The notes under the pieces were generated by a model. The model made no database searches. It was not told the DNA's origin and saw only the letters and a list, made by a program, of their open reading frames with translations. DNA of 64,000 nucleotides. It comes from Gilvimarinus gilvus. Its GTDB lineage: Bacteria > Pseudomonadota > Gammaproteobacteria > Pseudomonadales > Cellvibrionaceae. Position numbers and translations under genes: made by a program. The stretch's first letter is position 1; each line of letters begins with the position of its first letter. This document shows, one piece after another, positions 12,073 to 19,568 of this stretch. The stretch is taken from contig NZ_JAULRU010000583.1 in NCBI RefSeq assembly GCF_030518155.1, positions 124,001 through 188,000 of the forward strand, written 5' to 3'.

Positions 12073-12675
12073 TCAGGCGTTGATGTTGAGGTCGGTGGGG
12101 TAGGTGTCGCGAATCCAGTCTGGCGGAATGGGTTGTATATTCTCAAATACGCCGTGCTTGACACTTAGGCAAAGCTTGGGCTCTTCAAAATCGACGCTGT
12201 TGTCAAAAATTTGCGCTTCATCGGCTATTTCAATGGCACGGCGAATCAGAGGGGGGCAGCGCGAGTAGCGTTCAAACACCTTGTGCGCGGGTACATTGTG
12301 GCCGCCTTCTTCGACCCGCAGCGCGACACGCGCCTGGCAAATCTCAGGGGTGGCGACACCAATATGAATGATCTTGGTGTAAAAGCCTGCCGCTTTTGCT
12401 GCGGCTACTACATCGGGCTTGCTGGGGTGGGAAAAGGTGGACTCCCAGATGAAACTGGTTTTGTTGTCTATACAATTCTGGCGCCGTTCACTGGCTATTT
12501 CAGCCGCTCGATAAGCCGCCTTCATATCGGGCTCTTCCAGTTCGAAGTACTGAATGATGTCTGCGTTTAGAAAGGGCGTTTCGCCATACTCGTGGTGCAG
12601 TTCATTGTAATAAAAGCTGGTCTTGCCTGCGCCATTGGGGCCGGCTAGGGCGATCATGAAAGGCGCAGTGTCCAT
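12073..12675 (-). CDS. Zeta-toxin-like P-loop kinase
   Basis: Small ATPase/kinase of 200 residues. The Walker A motif GPNGAGKTS lies at residues 12-20. LNADII follows, then the FIWESTFSHP segment typical of zeta-toxin and related kinases, and a basic RVALRVEEGGHNVPAHKVFERY region with the conserved G-H-V-P pattern. Zeta toxins phosphorylate UDP-N-acetylglucosamine; whether this one does is unknown. No epsilon-type antitoxin gene is visible on either side, so it may be a stand-alone member with another role. It is divergent from the glucosylglycerate operon. Confidence 0.7.
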   Translation of the reverse strand: MDTAPFMIALAGPNGAGKTSFYYNELHHEYGETPFLNADIIQYFELEEPDMKAAYRAAEIASERRQNCIDNKTSFIWESTFSHPSKPDVVAAAKAAGFYTKIIHIGVATPEICQARVALRVEEGGHNVPAHKVFERYSRCPPLIRRAIEIADEAQIFDNSVDFEEPKLCLSVKHGVFENIQPIPPDWIRDTYPTDLNINA

Positions 12676-12890
12676 AGGCTAGCTCATCAGTTAAAGATGT
12701 TTAGGGTGCCATGTGTGTACAGTGCTGATACAGTCAGTCCTAACTAACCATAGCACAGGAAGCAAAGTTCGCTTTGTAGCTGTGTTTGGGAGTGCAAGAT
12801 GGGTTGTTGGCGTCATCAAAGGGGCGAGCAATACGCGGTCGAAATTCTGGCTCAAATTGTGCTTATCATAGAAATAGAGGAGATGATGTT

Positions 12891-13856
12891 ATGCCCAATT
12901 CAAGTACCGCTCAATGGCCAGAACACCTGGCGCAGGCCTGCGATCTTAACAGCGTGCCAGCGGGAGTTGTGGAGAGTCTTTCCAAGAATCTTAAAATACC
13001 CCTGGATATTGCCCGCACCTTAGTGGCTTTTTATATGCCATTGGCCGCCTATTGTGCTGGACATTCTGGCGTAGACAGCCCGCCGTTCTTATTGGGGGTG
13101 AACGGCGCGCAGGGAACCGGTAAATCAACGGCGGCGCAAGTGGTCCAGGCTCTGCTGCAGACGGTTTATGATAAGCGTGTATGCGCCGTATCCATCGACG
13201 ACTTGTACTTGGGGCGTGCCGCCCGGCAAACGCTCAGTGCGCATATTCACCCATTGTTGGCTACCCGAGGGGTGCCCGGCACTCATGACCTGCCTTTGGC
13301 GTTGCGACTTTTTAAAAGCCTGAAAGAGTCAGATGCGAGTACCGTGACTCGCATACCGAGGTTTAATAAAGCCCTTGATGATTGCGTTGCCCAAAGTGAG
13401 TGGGATTGTTTTACCGGAAAGCCCGATGTGATTATTTTCGAAGGCTGGTGCGTAGGCGCGCGCCCGCAGCGCGCCGGAGATCTGCAGGCACCGGTCAATA
13501 ACCTGGAGGCGCATGAGGATAATGACGGCGCGTGGCGGCGTTATGTTAACGACTGTCTGCGAGATTACCAGCTCTTGTTTGATCAGATCGACTTGCTGGT
13601 TATGCTCAAGGCGCCATCGTTTGATCAGGTGCTGGAGTGGCGCCAGTTGCAGGAAGAAAAACTCCGCGCGTCACTGAGTGCAGAGGATTTGGCAAATTCT
13701 AAGGTGATGTCGGCCGATGAAATTGGCCGCTTTATTGCGCACTATGAGCGTTTAACACGCTGGATGTTAGGGGAAATGCCCGCGCGGGCCGATGTCTTGC
13801 TAACCTTGGGCAAGGATCATCAAATTGCCACGATTAAATGCCAAATTAGTGAGTAA
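12891..13856 (+). CDS. D-glycerate kinase (plant GLYK-like P-loop type)
   Basis: Predicted to phosphorylate D-glycerate, most likely to 3-phosphoglycerate; 321 residues. The Walker A GAQGTGKST is at residues 72-80, followed by VSIDDLYL and the RGVPGTHDLPLA segment typical of the P-loop glycerate kinases, then IFEGWCVGARPQ. The ATG at 12891 has GAGGAG eight bases upstream. An in-frame ATG at 12786 would add 35 poorly conserved residues. It is first in an operon with a HAD phosphatase and a glucosylglycerate-type synthase. It can supply 3-phosphoglycerate for synthesis, or recycle glycerate released by the phosphorylase at 19569-21317. Confidence 0.82.
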   Translation: MPNSSTAQWPEHLAQACDLNSVPAGVVESLSKNLKIPLDIARTLVAFYMPLAAYCAGHSGVDSPPFLLGVNGAQGTGKSTAAQVVQALLQTVYDKRVCAVSIDDLYLGRAARQTLSAHIHPLLATRGVPGTHDLPLALRLFKSLKESDASTVTRIPRFNKALDDCVAQSEWDCFTGKPDVIIFEGWCVGARPQRAGDLQAPVNNLEAHEDNDGAWRRYVNDCLRDYQLLFDQIDLLVMLKAPSFDQVLEWRQLQEEKLRASLSAEDLANSKVMSADEIGRFIAHYERLTRWMLGEMPARADVLLTLGKDHQIATIKCQISE

Positions 13857-13899
13857 TAGGCATTAACAGAAAATCATAAACCAATAACGAGGTTTTGTT

Positions 13900-14718
13900 T
13901 TGATTGCAAAAGCAGTATTTACCGATCTCGACGGTACCTTGCTAAACCACGACGATTATTCCTACGCTGACGCGCTTCCCGCTATAGAGTTTTTGCGAAA
14001 CAACCACATCCCCCTGATATTGGTGTCGAGTAAAACCCGGGCCGAAATGGCCGACCTGTGCCGCGAGCTGAGTATTACCGATCCTTACGTTTGTGAAAAC
14101 GGCAGTGTCATTGTCTTGCCTAAACCCTGGGTGGCCGAGTTTGGTGTAGACACTGAATCGCTGGCAGAGCAGAGCGATTGTTATTTAGCGTACCGTGGCG
14201 CTGACCGGGCCGCCATATTGTCTATTTTGAAGCCGTTAAAATCTCAGTTCCAATTTGCCGGCTTTTCCGACATGGATGTGGCCGACGTAATCGACTGCAC
14301 CGGTTTGTCCGAACCGGCCGCCATGAACGCGATGCGCCGCGATGCCACCGAGCCGTTGCTTTGGCACAGTGATGGGGCGCTATTGGAGCAGTTTGCCCAG
14401 TTTTTGGGCGAGAGTAAATTGCAGCTCCTCAAAGGGGGGCGTTTTTACCACGTTATGGCCCAGTGCGACAAAGGCGATGCGGTACGTTACTTGCTAAACA
14501 TATATCAGTCTCATATTGGGGCGCGGGTGCGCAGCATTGCACTGGGTGACAGCCAAAATGATTTAAAAATGTTGAAGGCGGTCGATCAAGCGGTTGTTAT
14601 GCCGCACCCAGATGGTTCATATATGAGCGATAAAGACTTAAAGGGCGAGTTGCACGCACCCTATATGGGCGCTAAAGGATGGCGAGCCGGAGTAGAGCAG
14701 GCGTTACTGCAGCTATAA
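13900..14718 (+). CDS. gpgP: Glucosyl/mannosyl-3-phosphoglycerate phosphatase (HAD-IIB)
   Basis: Removes phosphate from glucosyl- or mannosyl-3-phosphoglycerate to give the compatible solute; 272 residues. The HAD motif DLDGT lies at residues 9-13, VSSKTR is motif II, and ALGDSQNDLKML carries motifs III/IV. CENGS in the cap region fits the MpgP/YedP subgroup. The start is TTG at 13900 with GAGG seven bases upstream, a weak start that could keep the level low. It lies 43 bases after glycerate kinase and 18 before the synthase, so operon membership is clear. Glucosyl rather than mannosyl specificity is inferred from the neighbouring synthase. Confidence 0.82.
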   Translation: MIAKAVFTDLDGTLLNHDDYSYADALPAIEFLRNNHIPLILVSSKTRAEMADLCRELSITDPYVCENGSVIVLPKPWVAEFGVDTESLAEQSDCYLAYRGADRAAILSILKPLKSQFQFAGFSDMDVADVIDCTGLSEPAAMNAMRRDATEPLLWHSDGALLEQFAQFLGESKLQLLKGGRFYHVMAQCDKGDAVRYLLNIYQSHIGARVRSIALGDSQNDLKMLKAVDQAVVMPHPDGSYMSDKDLKGELHAPYMGAKGWRAGVEQALLQL

Positions 14719-14736
14719 AACTAACGAGGAAAAACC

Positions 14737-15957
14737 ATGAGTGATTTTTTTCAAAATGGCCGTATAGGAACTCTCCACAATTTGGGCAATCGCCCTATCG
14801 AAGAACTCGAAGCCGAGTTGTTGGAGTGGAGCAAACAAAAGCCTATGTGTTTGGTTTTACCTTGTTTGTATTCGGAACTGGAAGGCCCGGCAATGGACAA
14901 CATTGTTGAAGAGCTGGCCAAGGTCCCGTTTCTCGATGAAATTATTATTGGTCTTGATCGCGCAGACGAAGAGCAATATAAAAAAGCCAAGAAATTCTTT
15001 TCTCGCTTACCACAAAAACACTCCATTTTATGGAACGACGGCCCGCGCTTAAAAGCCGTTGACAAAGTGCTTGATGAAGTTGGCTTGGCGCCGCAACAAT
15101 TGGGCAAAGGCCGCAACGTTTGGTACTGCCTGGGTTACGCATTGGCCAAAGGGCGCGCTCGTGCTGTCGCTTTGCACGATTGCGATATTGTGACCTACAA
15201 GCGCGACATAGTCGCCAAACTTTTTTACCCCATTGCGCACCCCACTTTCAATTACATGTTCTGCAAGGGCTATTACTACCGCGCCGCCGGCGGCAAGTTA
15301 AACGGTCGTGTCAGTCGATTGCTGGTGTCACCCCTGGTGCGCGCCTTGCAAAAAGTCTGCGGCCACAATGATTACCTGGATTTTATCGACAGTTTTCGCT
15401 ACGCCTTGGCCGGTGAGTTTTCCATGAGTATGGACGTGGTCAGTTCAATTCGTATTCCCAGCGATTGGGGGCTGGAAATTGGCGTGTTGTCTGAAGTGAA
15501 TCGTCGCTACTCCGATGAGCGCGTCTGTCAGGTGGACATTGCCGACGCCTACGATCACAAACACCAAGACTTGTCGGCCGATAATCCCGATGGTGGCCTG
15601 TCGAAAATGAGTACCGATATATCCAAATCATTTTTTCGCAAGCTTGCCGTTAAGGGTACCGTCTTCTCGCCTGAAATGTTTCGCACCTTAAAAGCCAGTT
15701 ACTACCGGCTGGCCTTGGATTTGGTGGATCGCTATCACAATGATGCGGTTATCAATGGAATGACACTGGATCGCAACAAAGAAGAAGAAACGGTAGAGCA
15801 ATTTACCCAATGCATTATGCGTGCCGGCGAGCAGTTCTTAAATGATCCCACCGAAAAACCCTTTATGGCCAACTGGTCGCGGGTGTTAAGTGCGGTTCCC
15901 GATGTGTATTCGCGCCTGTTGGATGCGGTTGAACAGGATGGCCAAAAAATCAGTTAG
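14737..15957 (+). CDS. gpgS: Glucosyl-3-phosphoglycerate synthase (GpgS-like glycosyltransferase)
   Basis: Transfers glucose from an NDP-glucose donor to 3-phosphoglycerate, the committed step in glucosylglycerate synthesis; 406 residues, cytoplasmic. The GT-A fold shows LVLPCLYSE at the first strand and the metal-binding HDCDIV (DCD at 148-150). The conserved FCKGYYYRA and AGEFSM segments of the GpgS/MpgS group are also present. It is third in the operon with glycerate kinase and phosphatase. Glucosylglycerate is a known compatible solute in bacteria facing salt stress and nitrogen shortage. The donor sugar cannot be proved from sequence alone. Confidence 0.85.
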   Translation: MSDFFQNGRIGTLHNLGNRPIEELEAELLEWSKQKPMCLVLPCLYSELEGPAMDNIVEELAKVPFLDEIIIGLDRADEEQYKKAKKFFSRLPQKHSILWNDGPRLKAVDKVLDEVGLAPQQLGKGRNVWYCLGYALAKGRARAVALHDCDIVTYKRDIVAKLFYPIAHPTFNYMFCKGYYYRAAGGKLNGRVSRLLVSPLVRALQKVCGHNDYLDFIDSFRYALAGEFSMSMDVVSSIRIPSDWGLEIGVLSEVNRRYSDERVCQVDIADAYDHKHQDLSADNPDGGLSKMSTDISKSFFRKLAVKGTVFSPEMFRTLKASYYRLALDLVDRYHNDAVINGMTLDRNKEEETVEQFTQCIMRAGEQFLNDPTEKPFMANWSRVLSAVPDVYSRLLDAVEQDGQKIS

Positions 15958-15981
15958 TATAGCGTGACTGTCCGGCTCCAC

Positions 15982-16012
15982 TATACAAGCTGTGTGTCGC
16001 ACGGCTTGTATA
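15982..16012. terminator. Hairpin between convergent operons
   Basis: A perfect 9-base inverted repeat, TATACAAGC (15982-15990) with GCTTGTATA (16004-16012), lies in the 115-base gap between the convergent gpgS and TPR-Fic genes. There is no clear T run, so it may act as a weak bidirectional terminator. Confidence 0.4.
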
Positions 16013-16072
16013 TTAGAAGTGGTGAAATCTGACGTCGCCAGATTAAGATCTGAGTCCTGATGTAAAAATTAA

Positions 16073-17536
16073 TTATGCGTCAGACGTCCAGCCATTGGCC
16101 TTCCTGTTGATGATGCCCTGTTCTCGCCGCCGAACATCTGCAAGGAACTCTAGTGCTGACTCTTGTCCTTTTTTGATAACCTCAATCAGAGCATGTGGGT
16201 AGGCGTCGGGAAATTTTCTAAATTCATTCATGGCGTGGCCAAGCCTGCCAAGTATCCCCCACTCTTTATTAAGGAGTACAGGGTGCAAGCCTGCATTTTC
16301 CAATTCCCTATTGAAAAGCGTTTGGGCGACCCGGCCATTTCCATCTGAAAAGGGGTGAATGTCGCATATTGTCATCAGTAATAGCAGAGCTTTAGGTATA
16401 CCATTTGGAGCCTTAGGGTAGATTTCGCTAAAGAATTTCCTGATAGTGTTAGCGCACTGTTCGGGTTTTGGTCGCTCTATAATACGGGAGGCCGATGTTC
16501 TATTTTGAACAAACTTAAATTGTCCTGGGTGAAAGCCGTCGAGATTGTTGGTGGCCAGTGCGTGTACTTCTCTAAGGACAGACTCTCCTTCTGTTGCTAT
16601 CTGATATGAAGAGGCTTTTGCATGTCGCACGGAAGCAATCATATTCCTCGTTTCTACATTTTCCCTACAGGTACGGGTATTTTGCAAAATTTCATCTCTA
16701 TGGGCTATGTATTCTTCGGCAGAACCCACCACGGGTATCATAAAAAATGCTTCATACTCAGGCCAGCGTGGGTCAAGTTTACCAAGCGGCTCTAAAGGGG
16801 AGTTAAAAGCGCTCAGAGTTCGGCTATATTTTTCTAGGCGCTCTAAGGTATAAAGGTCTATGCCGAGTTGATCGTTCGGTGTGCAGTGGCTTACTTCTCG
16901 CAGGTTGTTTTCGTTTGGAGCACTAAGAAATAATTTGGTTGCTGATTGATATCGAATGTATTCATTAGCCAATAATGTAAGCACAGTTGCATCGGCTCTA
17001 TCCTCTCGAGTAGCCCTTTTGTAAGGGAATGCGGCTAAAGACTTTAAAGCATCTGTGGGTTTGGCCAGGTTGAGTTGCACTTGAGCCAGCAGAGTAAATG
17101 AAGGTGCAAGAGCGGGGTCTGCTGCTATTGATTTGTGCAAAAGGTGTTCTGCTTCCTGGTCTTTTGAAAGTCTTGTTTGGCACCTTGCCATTCTATACAA
17201 GCTGCCGGCATCTACCCGAATTTGCAATGCTCTTTGGAACAGCTGCAATGATTGACGATGCTCGCCGCTATCGAGTAGGGCATCCCCCCAGATCTGATAA
17301 GCCTGCGGTAGATTTTCGTTAATTTTCAGTGCACGCTTTGCATACTCGATGGCGCTTTTGTGCCTGCCCAACTGATTTGCCGTTTCGGCTAGGTTTACCC
17401 AGCTCTCAAACCTACCAGGTTCTAATTTTGTGGCGGAATCAAAACAAATAAAAGCGTTCTCAAATTGTCTGTTTTGAAACGCATGAAAACCGTTTGTCAT
17501 GGCCTCAAGCCAGGTTTGGCCCGATTCACTATTCAT
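16073..17536 (-). CDS. TPR-repeat Fic domain protein
   Basis: Probable protein-modifying enzyme of 487 residues with no signal peptide. Tetratricopeptide repeats fill about residues 10-170, a likely substrate-binding arm. A Fic domain follows in the C-terminal part with the full catalytic motif HPFSDGNGR at 394-402. Fic enzymes transfer a phosphate-linked group from a nucleotide (AMP, UMP or phosphocholine) to a hydroxyl on a target protein. The usual autoinhibitory SSxIEG-type motif upstream is altered to SSYQIATEG (309-317), a three-residue expansion. The gene starts 12 bases after the RuBisCO-like gene stop and belongs to the IspD-like/RLP/Fic operon. Target and donor are unknown. Confidence 0.85.
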   Translation of the reverse strand: MNSESGQTWLEAMTNGFHAFQNRQFENAFICFDSATKLEPGRFESWVNLAETANQLGRHKSAIEYAKRALKINENLPQAYQIWGDALLDSGEHRQSLQLFQRALQIRVDAGSLYRMARCQTRLSKDQEAEHLLHKSIAADPALAPSFTLLAQVQLNLAKPTDALKSLAAFPYKRATREDRADATVLTLLANEYIRYQSATKLFLSAPNENNLREVSHCTPNDQLGIDLYTLERLEKYSRTLSAFNSPLEPLGKLDPRWPEYEAFFMIPVVGSAEEYIAHRDEILQNTRTCRENVETRNMIASVRHAKASSYQIATEGESVLREVHALATNNLDGFHPGQFKFVQNRTSASRIIERPKPEQCANTIRKFFSEIYPKAPNGIPKALLLLMTICDIHPFSDGNGRVAQTLFNRELENAGLHPVLLNKEWGILGRLGHAMNEFRKFPDAYPHALIEVIKKGQESALEFLADVRRREQGIINRKANGWTSDA

Positions 17537-17548
17537 GTGAAGGCCTTT

Positions 17549-18799
17549 TTATCCCGCTTGTTCGCGGAAACACCGCGCAGCATACTCAATACCCTCGGGG
17601 TGATTGTCCAGCCAGGTAGCGGCAATAATCATAAAGTTTGCCGAGCCGAGATCAGCAATGTAGTTATTCAACTCATCAGGAATTTTGCCTCCCTGAATGA
17701 TTGGCATTGTCTGTTTGCAGCCGCCTAAAACGCTTGTACAAGCTTCAATAAAGTGAGAGTTTGATTGCGTGTTTTGATAATTGGTTGCAATGGGACCGGG
17801 GCCAACGGTAAGGTCGGCGCCGGCCAATCGGTGCAATTTTGCCATTACCCCATCGGTTGCTCCCCACTGAGCGGAGCGGGTGATAACGTCACCACAGGTG
17901 TTATGGGCAAGTATCATCATGTCGGAACGTTGACGTACTTCTGAGATGAACGACATGCCTTGAATGTAAGAGCTCACAAGAACACCGTCAACACCAGCTT
18001 TCTGTGCTTGCTCTAGCATAGGCAAGGCTGCATCTAAGTCGTCAATGATATTGGCAAAGTACAGTTTTCGCTCGCCGGTGTCATCTTCTACCTGTTTCTT
18101 CACAGTTACCATGCGTTGCACCCGATCAGCAAAAGGGGACCGATTACTGTCGTAGGTCAGCTCATCGTCCTTGATGACATCAAACCCCCCTGTTAGAACC
18201 TGTTTGTTGATTGCTAACATGGTGTTGGTATCAAGGCCATTGGCAGGGCGCATCGAGCGGCACAGGATAGGTCTGTGTGAGAATCCCAGTGTCTGTTGTA
18301 TGCCTTCTATGCCATAGCGCGGCCCGATAAATTGCTGTGCGAGGCGATTTGGAATGTCAACATCGATGAGTATTGCGCTGCTGAGAAACCCAAGGCGGTG
18401 AATTTCGCCCATTACGTTGTTCCAAATTCGGGTTAGGCGATTGCCGAATACGTGAGCGGGGTAAGCAATTACGACTCGATAAACATTGTGTTCGCCTTTG
18501 CCTAATGAGTCACCGTAGACACTTGTGTTGAGAAAATATAGCGGGCTGACGGCAACCATGTTGAAGTCTTGGGGTTCAACCGAAACAACTTTGGCTGCAA
18601 AGCTTTTTGTGTCCTCTGTTATGTCGAAGGTGGCCAACGAAGTGGCACATACACTTTGTTCCTTGGCAATACCGAATGCCGCCTGCTCGCCGTTCAGTGG
18701 GGTGCAAATATGGTAGGTTGCAAACAGGTAGTCATCTGCTTCCTGGTTGGTCCAGGTAAACAGTTGATTATCTTTGGTCGTCAAATTTTCAGAGCTCAT
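17549..18799 (-). CDS. RuBisCO-like protein (form IV type)
   Basis: Large-subunit RuBisCO superfamily member of 416 residues that is unlikely to fix CO2. The metal-site motif GGFDVIKDDE (204-213) keeps the lysine, aspartate and glutamate that hold the carbamate and Mg. AKLHRLAGAD (320-329) keeps the loop-6 lysine region, and AHNTCGD supplies a histidine. However, the TIKPKLG segment of true RuBisCO is MRPANG here (183-188), so the catalytic K175 and K177 equivalents appear to be R and A. The usual FGGGTLGHPWG phosphate loop is rewritten as MIIAATWLDNHPEG. Such proteins are isomerases or carboxy-transferring enzymes of phosphosugars. The start overlaps the IspD-like stop (ATGA), so translation is coupled. 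Confidence 0.88.
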   Translation of the reverse strand: MSSENLTTKDNQLFTWTNQEADDYLFATYHICTPLNGEQAAFGIAKEQSVCATSLATFDITEDTKSFAAKVVSVEPQDFNMVAVSPLYFLNTSVYGDSLGKGEHNVYRVVIAYPAHVFGNRLTRIWNNVMGEIHRLGFLSSAILIDVDIPNRLAQQFIGPRYGIEGIQQTLGFSHRPILCRSMRPANGLDTNTMLAINKQVLTGGFDVIKDDELTYDSNRSPFADRVQRMVTVKKQVEDDTGERKLYFANIIDDLDAALPMLEQAQKAGVDGVLVSSYIQGMSFISEVRQRSDMMILAHNTCGDVITRSAQWGATDGVMAKLHRLAGADLTVGPGPIATNYQNTQSNSHFIEACTSVLGGCKQTMPIIQGGKIPDELNNYIADLGSANFMIIAATWLDNHPEGIEYAARCFREQAG

Positions 18800-19467
18800 T
18801 GATACTTATGTCCTAATTTCGGTGCTATGACTTTTTCGGCAATGTCCCAGTCGAGCTGTGTGGTAATTTTAATGTTTTCTGCCTCGCCTGGCACCGCTGC
18901 AAGCGATTGGCACCTACTGATCACTAATTGTGCGGTTGATTGAAAAGTGTTGCCGTCTGGCGCTTGCATTGCTTTGGCCAGTACAGCGTGTGAGTATGCT
19001 TGCGGGGCTTGAAATATACCGACCTCATCGCGACGCCAAAATCTACTGACGTCGCCCCCGTTAATGCGTCCGACCGGCACTACTGGGTCGATAAATGCGC
19101 CCGCAGCGCCGTGAGCTTCGGCGGCCAAAAATACCGCTTCATGAAGCTCGCGTGACGCAAATGGGCGTGCGGCGTCTTGTATTAGGACAGTTTTTGCATC
19201 GATGGCATTGAATAAATTTGCAATGGTTCCATGTCTGGAGTTACCACCGGTAATAATGGTGCAGTCGGGCAAAAGGATTGTAGCTTGATGCTCAAAACCT
19301 TCAGGCACAGCGATTACAATGGAGTCGACGATAGGGGCTAAACTGTGTGCCACCCACTCAATCAGTGTTCGGTTGCCTAGCGTTAAAAACGCTTTAGGGC
19401 CTTTGTTTAAACGCGTACCAAGCCCCGCCGCCGGAATAATGGCGGCCCGGCGCAGGGCCTCTGCCAT
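18796..19467 (-). CDS. IspD/TarI-type cytidylyltransferase
   Basis: Nucleotidyltransferase of 223 residues, predicted to join CTP to a sugar-alcohol phosphate or similar substrate. The CTP loop is IPAAGLGTRLNKGPKAFL. The IspD family normally has PKQY/F in this loop, and here it is PKAF. QDAARPF matches the HDAARP metal site, and ENIKITTQLDWDIAE matches the C-terminal NIKVT lysine region. It opens the operon with the RuBisCO-like and Fic genes and overlaps the former by four bases. A housekeeping ispD would normally sit with ispF and ftsB, so this is probably a specialised paralogue. The substrate is unknown. Confidence 0.8.
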   Translation of the reverse strand: MAEALRRAAIIPAAGLGTRLNKGPKAFLTLGNRTLIEWVAHSLAPIVDSIVIAVPEGFEHQATILLPDCTIITGGNSRHGTIANLFNAIDAKTVLIQDAARPFASRELHEAVFLAAEAHGAAGAFIDPVVPVGRINGGDVSRFWRRDEVGIFQAPQAYSHAVLAKAMQAPDGNTFQSTAQLVISRCQSLAAVPGEAENIKITTQLDWDIAEKVIAPKLGHKYQ

Positions 19468-19568
19468 GATGAAGACCTTTAAATTATGTCAAATTTGGCG
19501 CATAAAGTTTCAGTGCGGGGAGGATAGAACATCTCGGATTCGGGGGCAAGATGTTCCTATCTGTCGAG

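Noticed and set aside
12786-12890. Upstream extension of glycerate kinase
   Set aside because: The added 35 residues are Arg/Ser/Gly-rich and unlike the family, and the GAGGAG site points to the ATG at 12891.
17549-18799. True RuBisCO for carbon fixation
   Set aside because: The TIKPKLG lysines and the glycine phosphate loop are changed, and there is no small subunit, activase or phosphoribulokinase gene nearby.
18796-19467. Housekeeping ispD of isoprenoid synthesis
   Set aside because: There is no ispF, ftsB or related gene beside it, the PKQY-type loop is PKAF, and it is tightly coupled to unrelated genes. Not excluded without the rest of the genome.
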